Below, piece by piece: positions 8,115 to 16,395 of a stretch of 64,000 bases of DNA. The notes beneath the pieces were generated by a model, which did not search any database, was not told where the DNA came from, and worked only from the letters and a program-made list of their open reading frames with translations. This DNA is from Frankiaceae bacterium (GTDB lineage Bacteria; Actinomycetota; Actinomycetes; BP-191): contig DATMES010000002.1 of assembly GCA_035556555.1 (NCBI GenBank), positions 164,740 through 228,739 on the forward strand. The letters are read 5' to 3'. The translations under genes and the position numbers were made by a program. The first letter of the stretch is position 1. The number at the start of each line of letters is the position of its first letter.

Positions 8115-8241
8115 GAGCGAGCCGACGCTGCCTCCGGCGCCCGACGACTCGGACGTCGGCTGGGGCGAACCCGTTGCGGCAGAGGACGACGAGGCCGTTC
8201 GCCGGCTACTCGACGAGCGCCCGCCGCACCACGACCGCTAG
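8113..8241 (+). CDS. Small acidic actinobacterial protein (42 aa)
   Basis: It starts at a TTG with GGGAG about eight bases upstream, inside the right arm of the palindrome. The product is short and acidic with the segments DVGWGE and RRLLDERPPHH, a pattern I associate with tiny conserved actinobacterial proteins of unknown function. No membrane segment or cysteine is present. Its stop overlaps the stop of the convergent mscL gene. Confidence is limited by its size. Confidence 0.5.
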   Translation: MSEPTLPPAPDDSDVGWGEPVAAEDDEAVRRLLDERPPHHDR

Positions 8242-8672
8242 ACCTCCACGGTGCAGAACGCGCACCGCGTCGCCTGCACGGGGATCGAGCTGAGGCACTC
8301 GCCGCACTGCTTCGTCGTGGAGTCGACCTCGGGCTCCGTACGCCGCCGCGCCATGAGCGCGTTGACCGGCCGGACGACGAAGAAGTAGAGCACCGCCGCG
8401 GTGATGAGGAACGTCATCAGCGCGGTGAGCACGCGGCCGTACTGGAGCACGCTCCCGGCCACGACCTTGCCGTCCTGGCTCACCTCGCACGGCCCCTTGA
8501 GGCAGGCCGAGAGGGTGTCGAAGTTCGCGTCGCCGAACAGCCCGAGCAGCGGGCTGACGACCCCCTCGGTGAACGACGTGACGACCGTCGCGAACGCCGC
8601 GCCGATGACGACGCCGATCGCGAGGTCGACGACGTTGCCGCGCAGGACGAACGCCTTGAAGTCCTTGAGCAT
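8238..8672 (-). CDS. mscL: Large-conductance mechanosensitive channel MscL
   Basis: A 144-residue homopentameric inner-membrane channel that opens on hypo-osmotic shock. The N-terminus MLKDFKAFVLRGNVVDLAIG is diagnostic. TM1 covers ~14-45 (AIGVVIGAAFATVV), a periplasmic loop with Cys-x4-Cys follows, and TM2 lies near 78-100 (LTALMTFLITAAVLYFFVV). Unlike E. coli MscL, the tail ends in a small zinc-ribbon-like pattern (CGEC...CAFC). It stands alone on its strand, divergent from the subtilase genes. Confidence 0.96.
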   Translation of the reverse strand: MLKDFKAFVLRGNVVDLAIGVVIGAAFATVVTSFTEGVVSPLLGLFGDANFDTLSACLKGPCEVSQDGKVVAGSVLQYGRVLTALMTFLITAAVLYFFVVRPVNALMARRRTEPEVDSTTKQCGECLSSIPVQATRCAFCTVEV

Positions 8673-8815
8673 CGGTGCCTCCGGCCGTATGTGGCGATCA
8701 GGTGACAGTCGCCTGGCTTAAAGGTGAAACCGGGCGAAACGGGTGAAAGAGCCAGCCTCGCCCACCGTGTGCCTTGCGTCCAGTCATGGGGGGCACCACT
8801 CGAAAGGAACACGCC

Positions 8816-9967
8816 TTGCGAGTACGTCCGCTCGTCGCCGCGGTCCCCGCGGCGCTCCTCTCCCTCTCCTTCGTTCCCGCCGACGCCGTCGCGCCTGCGC
8901 CGACCAACCCCTACGTGGTCGTCCTCAGGGACGGCGTCTCGTCTGCCACCGCCGCTTCGTACGCCGCGTCGCTCGGCGGCACCGTCACGTCGGTCTGGTC
9001 CGACGCGATCAACGGCTACGCCGCGCGCCTCACGCCCGCCGCGGCCGCCGCTCTCGCCGCCAGCCCTGACGTGGCCTCGGTCGAGGCGGACGTGACGTTC
9101 TCCGCGACGACGACGCAGTCCGCGCCGCCCAACTGGGGCCTCGACCGCATCGACCAGGTCAACCGCCCGCTGTCGAACACGTTCACCTACACGCGCACCG
9201 GCTCGGGCGTGAAGGCGTACATCCTCGACAGCGGCATCCGCTTCTCGCACACGCAGTTCGGCGGCCGCGCGATCAGCGGCGCCGACTACATCGACGGCGG
9301 CGCGGCCGACGACTGCAACGGTCACGGTACGCACGTCGCGGGCATCGTCGGCGGCTCCACCGTCGGCGTCGCGAAGGCTGTCACGCTGGTCGGCGTCCGC
9401 GTCCTCGACTGCGCCGGCAACGGCACCCTGTCGAGCATCGTCAACGGCCTCAACTACGTCATCGGCAACCACGCCGCCGGCACCCCGGCGGTCGCCAACC
9501 TGAGCCTCGGCGGCGGCGCCAACAGCACGATCGACACCGCCGTGCAGAACACCATCAACGACGGCGTCACCGTCGTCGTCGCGGCCGGCAACGGCGACCA
9601 GTGGGGTGTCCGCCAGCCGGCGTGCAACTACTCGCCGGCCCGCGTCTCCGCGGCGATCACCATCGGCGCGACGACGAACACCGACGCCGCGGCGTCGTTC
9701 TCCAACTACGGCAGCTGCGTCGACTGGCTCGCGCCGGGCGTCTCGATCCTGTCGTCGTGGCACACCGGCGACACCGCGGGGGCGTACCTCGACGGCACGT
9801 CGCAGGCGACGCCGCACGTCGCGGGCATCGCCGCGCAGTACCTCCAGACCTCGCCGGGCGCCTCGCCGGCGACGGTCCGTACGGCGCTCTACAACCTGAC
9901 GACGAAGTCGATCGTCACGAACGCCGGCACGGGCACCCCGAACCACCTCGCGTTCACCAACCTCTAG
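8816..9967 (+). CDS. Secreted subtilisin-like serine protease, copy 1
   Basis: A 383-residue exported S8 peptidase. The TTG at 8816 is chosen because AAAGGA precedes it and the paralogue downstream starts identically (TTG followed by RVRP). A signal peptide (1-~24) is followed by an inhibitor-I9 propeptide (PYVVVLRDG...SVEADV, ~30-95) and a proteinase K-type catalytic domain. The triad is Asp138 (ILDSGI), His170 (GHGTHVAG) and Ser329 (GTSQATPHVAG); the oxyanion Asn lies in AAGN. It would be self-processed outside the cell. Confidence 0.93.
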   Translation: MRVRPLVAAVPAALLSLSFVPADAVAPAPTNPYVVVLRDGVSSATAASYAASLGGTVTSVWSDAINGYAARLTPAAAAALAASPDVASVEADVTFSATTTQSAPPNWGLDRIDQVNRPLSNTFTYTRTGSGVKAYILDSGIRFSHTQFGGRAISGADYIDGGAADDCNGHGTHVAGIVGGSTVGVAKAVTLVGVRVLDCAGNGTLSSIVNGLNYVIGNHAAGTPAVANLSLGGGANSTIDTAVQNTINDGVTVVVAAGNGDQWGVRQPACNYSPARVSAAITIGATTNTDAAASFSNYGSCVDWLAPGVSILSSWHTGDTAGAYLDGTSQATPHVAGIAAQYLQTSPGASPATVRTALYNLTTKSIVTNAGTGTPNHLAFTNL

Positions 9968-9976
9968 GCGTACGAC

Positions 9977-10016
9977 CCGCGCGCGCCGGGGGGAGGCAGT
10001 TGCCCGGCGCGCGCGG
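9977..10016. terminator. GC hairpin between the two subtilase genes
   Basis: A perfect 14-bp stem, CCGCGCGCGCCGGG (9977-9990) with CCCGGCGCGCGCGG (10003-10016), and a 12-base loop. No T-run follows, so it may act as a pause or processing site rather than a classical intrinsic terminator. Confidence 0.55.
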
Positions 10017-10063
10017 CGCACCACCCTGACCCAGGGGGGTTCTCGGCTCGGAAGGAGCCTTCG

Positions 10064-11209
10064 TTGCGAGTACGTCCGATCGTCGCCGCGATTCCCGCGG
10101 CGCTGCTGTCCCTCTCGTTCGTCCCGGCCCAGGCGGCGCCGGTGCAGACGAGCCCCTACGTCGTCGTCCTCCGTGACGGCGTCAACTCCGCCGACGTCGC
10201 CGCGTACGCCCGTACGCTCGGCGCCGACGTCACCGCCGTCTGGTCGCACGCGATCGACGGCTTCGCCGCCAAGCTCACCCCCGCCGCGGTGACGGCGCTG
10301 TCCGCCAGCCCCGACGTGAAGTACGTCGAGTTCGACGCGCCCGTCCACAAGACCGGCACGATGACCAACCCGCAGAACTGGGGCACCGACCGCATCGACC
10401 AGCGCAACCTCCCGCTGTCGAACTCCTACACGTGGACCGCGACCGGCGCGGGCGTGACGGCGTACGTCCTCGACACCGGCATCCGCTTCACGCACACGCA
10501 GTTCAACGGCCGCGCGGTGAGCGGCGTCGACACCATCGACGGCGGCACGGCCGACGACTGTGACGGCCACGGCACGCACGTCGCCGGCATCGTCGGCGGC
10601 AACGCCGTCGGCGTCGCCAACTCAGTCAGCCTCGTCGCCGTCCGCGTCCTCGACTGTGCCGGCAACGGCACGATCTCCAGCGTCGTCGGCGGCGTCGACT
10701 GGGTCACGGCCAACCACACCACCGGTGCGGCGGTCGCGAACATGAGCCTCGGCGGCGGTGCCAACAGCACCATCGACGCGGCGGTCTCCAACTCGATCGC
10801 GGACGGCATCACGTACACCGTCGCCGCCGGCAACGGCAACATGGCCGGCCGCGCGATCGACGCCTGCACGCAGTCGCCCGGCCGCGTCGCCGCGGCGATC
10901 ACCGTCGGCGCGACCGACAAGACCGACAAGGCCGCGCGGTTCTCGAACTACGGCACCTGCGTCGACCTGCTCGCTCCCGGCGTCGACATCCTGTCGTCGT
11001 ACTACACGGGCGACACCGCCGGCGCGATCGTGTCCGGCACGTCCCAGGCCGCTCCGCACGTCGCGGGCGTGGCCGCTCAGTACCTCCAGCTCAACCCGTC
11101 GGCCACGCCGGCGGCGGTGCGCGACTTCATCGTCAACCTGAGCACGCCGAACGTCGTCTCCAACGCGGGCACCGGCACGCCGAACCGCCTGCTGTTCACG
11201 AACCTGTAG
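10064..11209 (+). CDS. Secreted subtilisin-like serine protease, copy 2
   Basis: A 381-residue paralogue of the preceding gene with the same layout: TTG start with GGAAGGAG upstream, signal peptide, I9 propeptide (PYVVVLRDG...YVEFD) and S8 domain. The triad is Asp137 (VLDTGI), His169 (GHGTHVAG) and Ser327 (GTSQAAPHVAG). The two proteins are similar end to end, including the start context, so this is a tandem duplication. Differences concentrate in substrate-binding loops and the propeptide, which suggests different cleavage preferences. A strong terminator follows. Confidence 0.93.
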   Translation: MRVRPIVAAIPAALLSLSFVPAQAAPVQTSPYVVVLRDGVNSADVAAYARTLGADVTAVWSHAIDGFAAKLTPAAVTALSASPDVKYVEFDAPVHKTGTMTNPQNWGTDRIDQRNLPLSNSYTWTATGAGVTAYVLDTGIRFTHTQFNGRAVSGVDTIDGGTADDCDGHGTHVAGIVGGNAVGVANSVSLVAVRVLDCAGNGTISSVVGGVDWVTANHTTGAAVANMSLGGGANSTIDAAVSNSIADGITYTVAAGNGNMAGRAIDACTQSPGRVAAAITVGATDKTDKAARFSNYGTCVDLLAPGVDILSSYYTGDTAGAIVSGTSQAAPHVAGVAAQYLQLNPSATPAAVRDFIVNLSTPNVVSNAGTGTPNRLLFTNL

Positions 11210-11227
11210 TCGTTCTCCCGCTCGTCC

Positions 11228-11272
11228 GCGGCCCCCTGCGCTTCCCTACGGCGCGGGGGGCCGCGTCTTTCT
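11228..11272 (+). terminator. Rho-independent terminator after the subtilase pair
   Basis: The stem GCGGCCCCCTGCG (11228-11240) pairs with CGCGGGGGGCCGC (11252-11264) with one mismatch and is followed by a T-rich stretch (TCTTTCT). It lies 18 bases after the stop of the second protease. Confidence 0.8.
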
Positions 11273-11300
11273 GTCCCAGGGCCTGGGTAGGGTCGGTCGC

Positions 11301-12692
11301 ATGCTCGATGAATCAGACGTCCGCGCCGCGCTCGACGCCGCGCTGTCCTCCGGCGGCGACTGGGCGGAGGTCTACGCCGACCGTCGCGACTCGACGACGA
11401 TCCGCGTCGAGGACCGCCGGGTCGAGGAGCTGACCAGCGGCCGCGACCAGGGCGCCGGCATCCGCGTCGTCCGCGGCAGCCAGGCGGCGTACGCGTACAC
11501 CAACGTGCTGTCCCGAGACTCGCTCGTCGCGGCGGCGCGCGCGGCGGCGGCCGGCATCCAGGGCGCATCGCCCGGGGCGCCCGCGATCGCCGACCTGACG
11601 CGCGCCGTACCTCCCGTCGTCCACGACATCGCGCGGTCGCCGCGCGACGCCGCCAAGGCCGACAAGGTCGCCATCACCCGCCGGTGCGAGGAGGCCGCGT
11701 GGGCGCAGGGCGACGAGGTGCGGCAGGTGCTGGCGTCGTACGCCGACGTGGTGCAGCGGGTGTTCGTCGCCAACTCCCTCGGCCACCTCTCCGACGAGAC
11801 GCGGACCCGTACCCGGCTCGCCTGCCAGGTCGTCGCCGCGCGCGACGGGCTGGTGCAGACAGGCTTCGAGGGGCCTGGCGCCTCGCGCGGGCTCGAGCTC
11901 TTCGACCTGTCGCCACCCGAGGAGATCGGGGAGCAGGCGGCGCAGCGCGCGCTGCGGCTGCTCGACTCCATCCCTTCCCCGGCGGGCGAGATGACCGTCG
12001 TCCTGAACGCCGGCGGCGGCGGCGTCCTCTTCCACGAGGCGTGCGGGCACGGGCTCGAGGCCGACGCGATGGCCAAGGACACGACCGTCTACGCGCACAC
12101 CAAGGGGCAGCGGGTCGGGTCCGAGATCTTCCACGGCGTCGACGACGCGAGCGACCCCAACGGCTGGGGGTCGTTCGCGTTCGACGACGAGGGCACGCCG
12201 GCGCAGCGGACCGTGCTCTTCGAGGGCGGCGTGCAGACCGGCGAGATGTCCGACCGCATCAACGCCGCGCGCCTCGGCGTCGCGGCGTCGGGCAACGGGC
12301 GGCGGCAGTCGTACGCGCACCTGCCGATCCCGCGCATGACCAACTCGTACGTCCTGCCCGGCGACAGCGACCCGGAGCTGATCCTCGCCGACGTGGCGTA
12401 CGGCCTCTACGCCGACGGGCTCGGCGGCGGCGAGGTCAACCCCGCGACCGGCGACTTCGTGTTCGGCATCACCGAGGCGTACCTCATCGAGAACGGCCGG
12501 CTCACCCAGCGGGTCCGCGGCGCCAACCTCATCGGCAACGGCCCGCAGGCCATCGCGCTGGTCGACGCCGTGGGGACCGACTTCGCGGTCAAGCAGGGGA
12601 TGTGCGGCAAGGACGGGCAGTGGGTGCCGGCGGGCTTCGGGACGCCGACGTTGCGCATAGCCCGCCTCACGGTCGGGGGGACGGGCGCATGA
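11301..12692 (+). CDS. tldD: TldD metalloprotease subunit
   Basis: A 463-residue protein of the TldD/PmbA family. The zinc motif HEACGH (His245, Glu246, His249) is intact and a conserved downstream Cys lies in QGMCGK near residue 434. With TldE it forms a heterodimeric zinc protease that threads and trims unfolded peptides; in E. coli it matures microcin B17 and degrades CcdA. The stop overlaps the next gene (ATGA), matching the obligate pairing. A link to the lanthipeptide locus 20 kb away is conceivable but not shown. Confidence 0.94.
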   Translation: MLDESDVRAALDAALSSGGDWAEVYADRRDSTTIRVEDRRVEELTSGRDQGAGIRVVRGSQAAYAYTNVLSRDSLVAAARAAAAGIQGASPGAPAIADLTRAVPPVVHDIARSPRDAAKADKVAITRRCEEAAWAQGDEVRQVLASYADVVQRVFVANSLGHLSDETRTRTRLACQVVAARDGLVQTGFEGPGASRGLELFDLSPPEEIGEQAAQRALRLLDSIPSPAGEMTVVLNAGGGGVLFHEACGHGLEADAMAKDTTVYAHTKGQRVGSEIFHGVDDASDPNGWGSFAFDDEGTPAQRTVLFEGGVQTGEMSDRINAARLGVAASGNGRRQSYAHLPIPRMTNSYVLPGDSDPELILADVAYGLYADGLGGGEVNPATGDFVFGITEAYLIENGRLTQRVRGANLIGNGPQAIALVDAVGTDFAVKQGMCGKDGQWVPAGFGTPTLRIARLTVGGTGA

Positions 12693-14041
12693 GCGACCTC
12701 CTGGACCTGGCCTCTCGCGTGGTCTCCTGGGCCTCCGGTGACGAGGGCGTCGAGGCGTTCGCGGTGCACTCCGTCGACACGTCGGTGACGGCGTTCGAGG
12801 CGGAGGTCGAGTCGCTGTCGTCGTCGGAGACGCGCGGCGTCGGCGTCCGCGTCGTCGTGGACGGGCGGATGGGCTTCGCGTCCACGTCCGACGTCACCGA
12901 GGACGGCCTGCGCTACGCGCTGTCCGAGGCCCGCTCCAACGCCGAGCTCGGCACGCCCGACGTCGGCAACGTGCTCCCGTCCCCGGCGTCGTTCGAGCCG
13001 GTGCCGTCCATCTACGTCGCCGGCCTCGAGTCGGTCGCGGCCGCCGACAAGGTCGCGGCGGCGCTGGAGCTGGAGCGCGCGACCCGTGCGGCGCACGACC
13101 TCGTCACGGCGGTCGACTCGGCGACGTACGGCGACTCGCGCTCGGCCGTCGCCATCGCCTCGACGACGGGGGTCGCGGCGGAGTACGCGCGCACCGACGT
13201 CTACGCCTACGTCGCCGCCATCGCCCGCACCGAGGACGACACCCAGACCGGGCTCGGGCTGACGCAGGGGCGGTCGTTCGCCGACCTCGACCTGGAGGCC
13301 GCGGCGCACGAGGCCGCGGTCCGCGCGACGCGGCTGCTCGGTGCGCGCAAGCCGCCGACGGCGCGGGTGCCGGTGGTGTTCGACCCGCTGGTGACGGCGT
13401 CGTTCCTCGGCGTGCTCGCGTCGGCGCTGACGGCGGAGGCGGTGCAGAAGGGCCGTTCGCTGTTCGCCGAGCGGGTCGGGGAGGCGGTGGCGCAGGAGGC
13501 GTTCAGCCTCGTCGACGACGGGCGGCTGACGGACGGGCCTGCGGCGGCGCCGTTCGACGACGAGGGCGTGCCGACGCGGCGTACGGCGGTCATCGAGCAC
13601 GGCGTCCTGCGTGGCTTCCTGCACAACACCGAGACCGCCGCCCGGGCGGGCGACGGCGCGGCGTCCACCGGCAACGCGACGCGCGGCGGCTTCAACTCCT
13701 CGCCGGGCGTCGCGCCGAGCAACCTGTTCCTCGACGGCGTCACGGTGCCGCCGACGGAGATCCTGGCGCGGGCCGAGGGCGGGCTGTACGTGCAGGACGT
13801 CAGCGGCCTGCACTCGGGGACCAACCCGGTGAGCGGTGAGTTCAGCGTCGGCGCGACGGGGCTGTGGATCACCGACGGCGGGCTGGGCGAGCCGGTGCGC
13901 GAGGTGACGGTGTCCTCGACGCTGGTGGAGATGCTGCTGGGGATCGCGGCGCTGGGCAGCGACCGGAGGTTCTTCCCGTTCGGCGGGTCGTTCGCCGGCG
14001 CGACCGCGCTGGTCGCGGAGATGACGGTCGCGGGCGCGTAG
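12689..14041 (+). CDS. tldE: TldE/PmbA non-catalytic partner subunit
   Basis: A 450-residue member of the same fold as TldD but without the HExxxH zinc motif, as expected for the TldE/PmbA partner. The N-terminal domain includes a SSSETRGVGVRVVVDGRMGF strand region. The C-terminal beta-rich half carries DEGVPTRRTAVIEHGVLRGF, GGLYVQDVSGLHSGTNPVSG and FPFGGSF signatures. It is translationally coupled to tldD and convergent with the FAD oxidase gene, with only seven bases between stops. Confidence 0.92.
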   Translation: MSDLLDLASRVVSWASGDEGVEAFAVHSVDTSVTAFEAEVESLSSSETRGVGVRVVVDGRMGFASTSDVTEDGLRYALSEARSNAELGTPDVGNVLPSPASFEPVPSIYVAGLESVAAADKVAAALELERATRAAHDLVTAVDSATYGDSRSAVAIASTTGVAAEYARTDVYAYVAAIARTEDDTQTGLGLTQGRSFADLDLEAAAHEAAVRATRLLGARKPPTARVPVVFDPLVTASFLGVLASALTAEAVQKGRSLFAERVGEAVAQEAFSLVDDGRLTDGPAAAPFDDEGVPTRRTAVIEHGVLRGFLHNTETAARAGDGAASTGNATRGGFNSSPGVAPSNLFLDGVTVPPTEILARAEGGLYVQDVSGLHSGTNPVSGEFSVGATGLWITDGGLGEPVREVTVSSTLVEMLLGIAALGSDRRFFPFGGSFAGATALVAEMTVAGA

Positions 14042-14048
14042 CCGCTCG

Positions 14049-15668
14049 TCAGGGCGGGCCGAGCAGGACGCCGGGGTTGAGGACGCCGGCCGGGTCGAGC
14101 GCGTCCTTGGCGGCGCGCAGCGCGCGGGCGAACGGCTCAGGCCGCTGGCGGTCGTACCACGGCCGGTGGTCGCGCCCGACCGCATGGTGGTGGGTGATGG
14201 TGCCGCCGTGCGCCAAGATCGCCTCGGCCGCCGCGGCCTTCACCTCGGCCCACTGCGCCAGCTCGCTGCCGCGCCGCGCGGGCGCGAGGACCGTGAAGTA
14301 CGGCGCCGCGCCGTCGGGGTAGACGTGCGTCAGCCGGCACGTCACGTGCCCCGCGCCGGCGACCTTGTGCAGCGCGCCGGTGGTCGCCGCGCGGACGCCC
14401 GCGACGAACGCCGGCAGCCGGTCCCACGTCACCGCGGTCTCGAACGTCTCCGTCAGCACCCCCAGCAGCACGAGCTGGTCGCGCAGGTACGGCGCGCGCA
14501 GGAACGTCTCCCGCCACTGCCCGCTCGCCGCGTCCCGCGCGTCGCCGGGGTTGCCCGCGGTGGTGTCCCCGGAGGCGGGGCCACGAATGACGGGCTCGCC
14601 GAGCGGCGTGCCGCCGGCGTCGCGCGCGATCTCGGTGGCGCGATCCAGCTCGGTGGTCACGGGGTACGCCGCCGACTCGAACGCGAGCACCAGCACCGCC
14701 CGCCCGTCCGCCAGCGTGCCGGTCAGCCGAGCCTCGGTGCCGTCGACCAGCCGGCAGCCCGCGGGAGTGAGGCCGGCCTGGACGACGCGGCGTACGGCCT
14801 CGGCCCCGGCCTCGAACGTCGCGAACGCCACCGACGCCCCCGCGCGGTGCACGGGCCGCTCCTGGAGACGTACCCAGGCCTCGGTGACGACGCCGAGCGC
14901 CCCCTCGGAGCCGAGCAGCAGCCGGTCGGGTGACGGGCCCGCGCCGGAGCCAGGGAGCCGGCGCGACTCCCAGAGCCCCGTCGGCGTGACGGCGCGGACC
15001 GACTCGACGACGTCGTCGATGTGCGTGAGGCGGGTCGCGTAGTGCCCGGCGGCGCGGGTGGCGACCCAGCCGCCGAGCGTGGAGCGTTCGAACGACTGCG
15101 GGTAGAACCGCAGCGTCAGCCCCGATCCGCGCAGCTGCTTCTCGATGGCCGGCCCGAACGCGCCCGCCTCGATCCGCGCCGCCCGCGACGTCGTGTCGAC
15201 CTCGACGACGCGCCCGAGCGCGCCGAGGTCGAGCGAGACGACGCCGGCGTACGCGCCACCCACGGCCGGCTCGACCCCGCCGACGACGCTGGTGCCGCCG
15301 CCGTACGGCACGACGGCGACCCGCGCGCCGGCCGCCCAGTCGAGCAGGTCGGTGACGTCGCGCTCGGAGCGCGGCCGGACGACGAGGTCGGGCGGGTGCT
15401 CGACCTGGCCGCGCAGGCCGCGGACGACGTCGCGGTAGCTCCGCCCGAACGCGTGGCGCGCCCTGTCAGGGGGCTCTGCCGACCCGAGCGCCGCGAGCGC
15501 GCCGGGCAGCGCGACGCGCGGCAGCGGCAGCGCCGGCAGCGGCGCCGGCTCCTCCGGCGGCTGCACGGCGAAGCCGAGGACGTCGGCGAAGTACGGCGCC
15601 GCGGCGGTCAGGTCGGCCGCGCGCGGCTCGTCGGCGGGGCCTCCCCAGCCCCAGACGGCGTACGTCAC
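14049..15668 (-). CDS. FAD-linked oxidase, alkyl-DHAP synthase-like
   Basis: A 539-residue protein starting at a GTG that overlaps the upstream stop (GTGA). The FAD_binding_4/PCMH domain is at ~120-300 with VVPYGGGTSVVGGV and the adenine/flavin contacts RFYPQSFERSTLGGWVATRAAG. The C-terminal FAD-oxidase domain ends in THHHAVGRDHRPW and LDPAGVLNPGVLL. The triple-His motif is characteristic of alkylglycerone-phosphate synthase and its bacterial relatives. An ether-lipid role is possible, but bacterial homologues act on varied hydroxy acids. It is the last gene of an mtnP-SAF-oxidase run. Confidence 0.85.
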   Translation of the reverse strand: MTYAVWGWGGPADEPRAADLTAAAPYFADVLGFAVQPPEEPAPLPALPLPRVALPGALAALGSAEPPDRARHAFGRSYRDVVRGLRGQVEHPPDLVVRPRSERDVTDLLDWAAGARVAVVPYGGGTSVVGGVEPAVGGAYAGVVSLDLGALGRVVEVDTTSRAARIEAGAFGPAIEKQLRGSGLTLRFYPQSFERSTLGGWVATRAAGHYATRLTHIDDVVESVRAVTPTGLWESRRLPGSGAGPSPDRLLLGSEGALGVVTEAWVRLQERPVHRAGASVAFATFEAGAEAVRRVVQAGLTPAGCRLVDGTEARLTGTLADGRAVLVLAFESAAYPVTTELDRATEIARDAGGTPLGEPVIRGPASGDTTAGNPGDARDAASGQWRETFLRAPYLRDQLVLLGVLTETFETAVTWDRLPAFVAGVRAATTGALHKVAGAGHVTCRLTHVYPDGAAPYFTVLAPARRGSELAQWAEVKAAAAEAILAHGGTITHHHAVGRDHRPWYDRQRPEPFARALRAAKDALDPAGVLNPGVLLGPP

Positions 15669-16390
15669 GGCGGCCGTCCCGACGTCCCAGGCCGCAGCGC
15701 GGGGGAGAGCCTGCCCGTCGCGGCCGCGGCGGCGAGCGCGCGGGCGACGGCGGGCGTGCAGGCCACGACGACGAGCGACCCGTCGCCCCCGAGCGCCGCG
15801 GCCGGTGGCGCCACGGCCGGGTCGGCAGCGGGATCGGGAGCCGCGCCGGGGATCGTCACCACGACCACGTCGGCGGCCACGACCTCCGCACCGGCCGCAC
15901 CCTGCGGCGCGGCCGGTGGCGCGTCGGGGAGCGGTGGCGAGAGCGCGGGGTGCTCGGCCGTCGCGAGCACGTCGATCCGGTCGCCTGGCCGCAGCAGCGC
16001 GACCGCGCCTGGGTCGGCGAAGCGCACCGGCACCGCGACGCTGCCCGGCGCGAGCGAGTCGAGGAGGGCTGGGCCGACGAGGCGTACGTCGGTGAGGGGC
16101 TCGCCGCTGCGTACGGGTCCCGCGACGAGCCGCCCGAGCACGGCGGCACCTGGCCGCAGCGCGCCCGCGGGCACAGCGGCGGGAGGCAGCGCGACGGAGC
16201 GCAGGTCGGACAGCGCCAGCGCGGACCCGGGTGCGAGGTCGCGTGCCGCGGCGAGCACGGACACGGTCGGCGGCACCGGCGGGCGGAGCACCGACAGGGC
16301 GCACAGCACCGCCAGCCCGGCGAGCACCGACGCGACGAGGCGACGGCGGCGCGCGAGCACCCGGCGTACGCGGGTCCAGGAGAACGGCAT
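15665..16390 (-). CDS. SAF-domain (CpaB/RcpC-like) membrane-anchored protein
   Basis: A 241-residue protein with a basic N-terminus and one signal-anchor helix (~20-36, VASVLAGLAVLCALSVL). A SAF-type beta-clip follows at ~40-100 (ARDLAPGSALALSDLRSVALP, VRSGEPLTDVRLV). A second region (SVAVPVRFADPGAVALLRPGDRIDVLA) resembles CpaB/RcpC of Flp pilus assembly. No other tad genes are nearby, so a pilus role is unproven. It lies five bases after mtnP and overlaps the next gene. Confidence 0.8.
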   Translation of the reverse strand: MPFSWTRVRRVLARRRRLVASVLAGLAVLCALSVLRPPVPPTVSVLAAARDLAPGSALALSDLRSVALPPAAVPAGALRPGAAVLGRLVAGPVRSGEPLTDVRLVGPALLDSLAPGSVAVPVRFADPGAVALLRPGDRIDVLATAEHPALSPPLPDAPPAAPQGAAGAEVVAADVVVVTIPGAAPDPAADPAVAPPAAALGGDGSLVVVACTPAVARALAAAAATGRLSPALRPGTSGRPP

Positions 16391-16395
16391 CGGCG

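Noticed and set aside
7957..8116. A 52-codon plus-strand frame starting MSPSPSACC inside the palindrome
   Set aside because: No ribosome binding site and composition dictated by the palindrome; kept only as part of the repeat description.
11301..14041. TldD/TldE as the leader protease of the lanthipeptide locus
   Set aside because: The C39 domain and GG leaders already explain processing, and tldDE lies 18 kb away among core genes.
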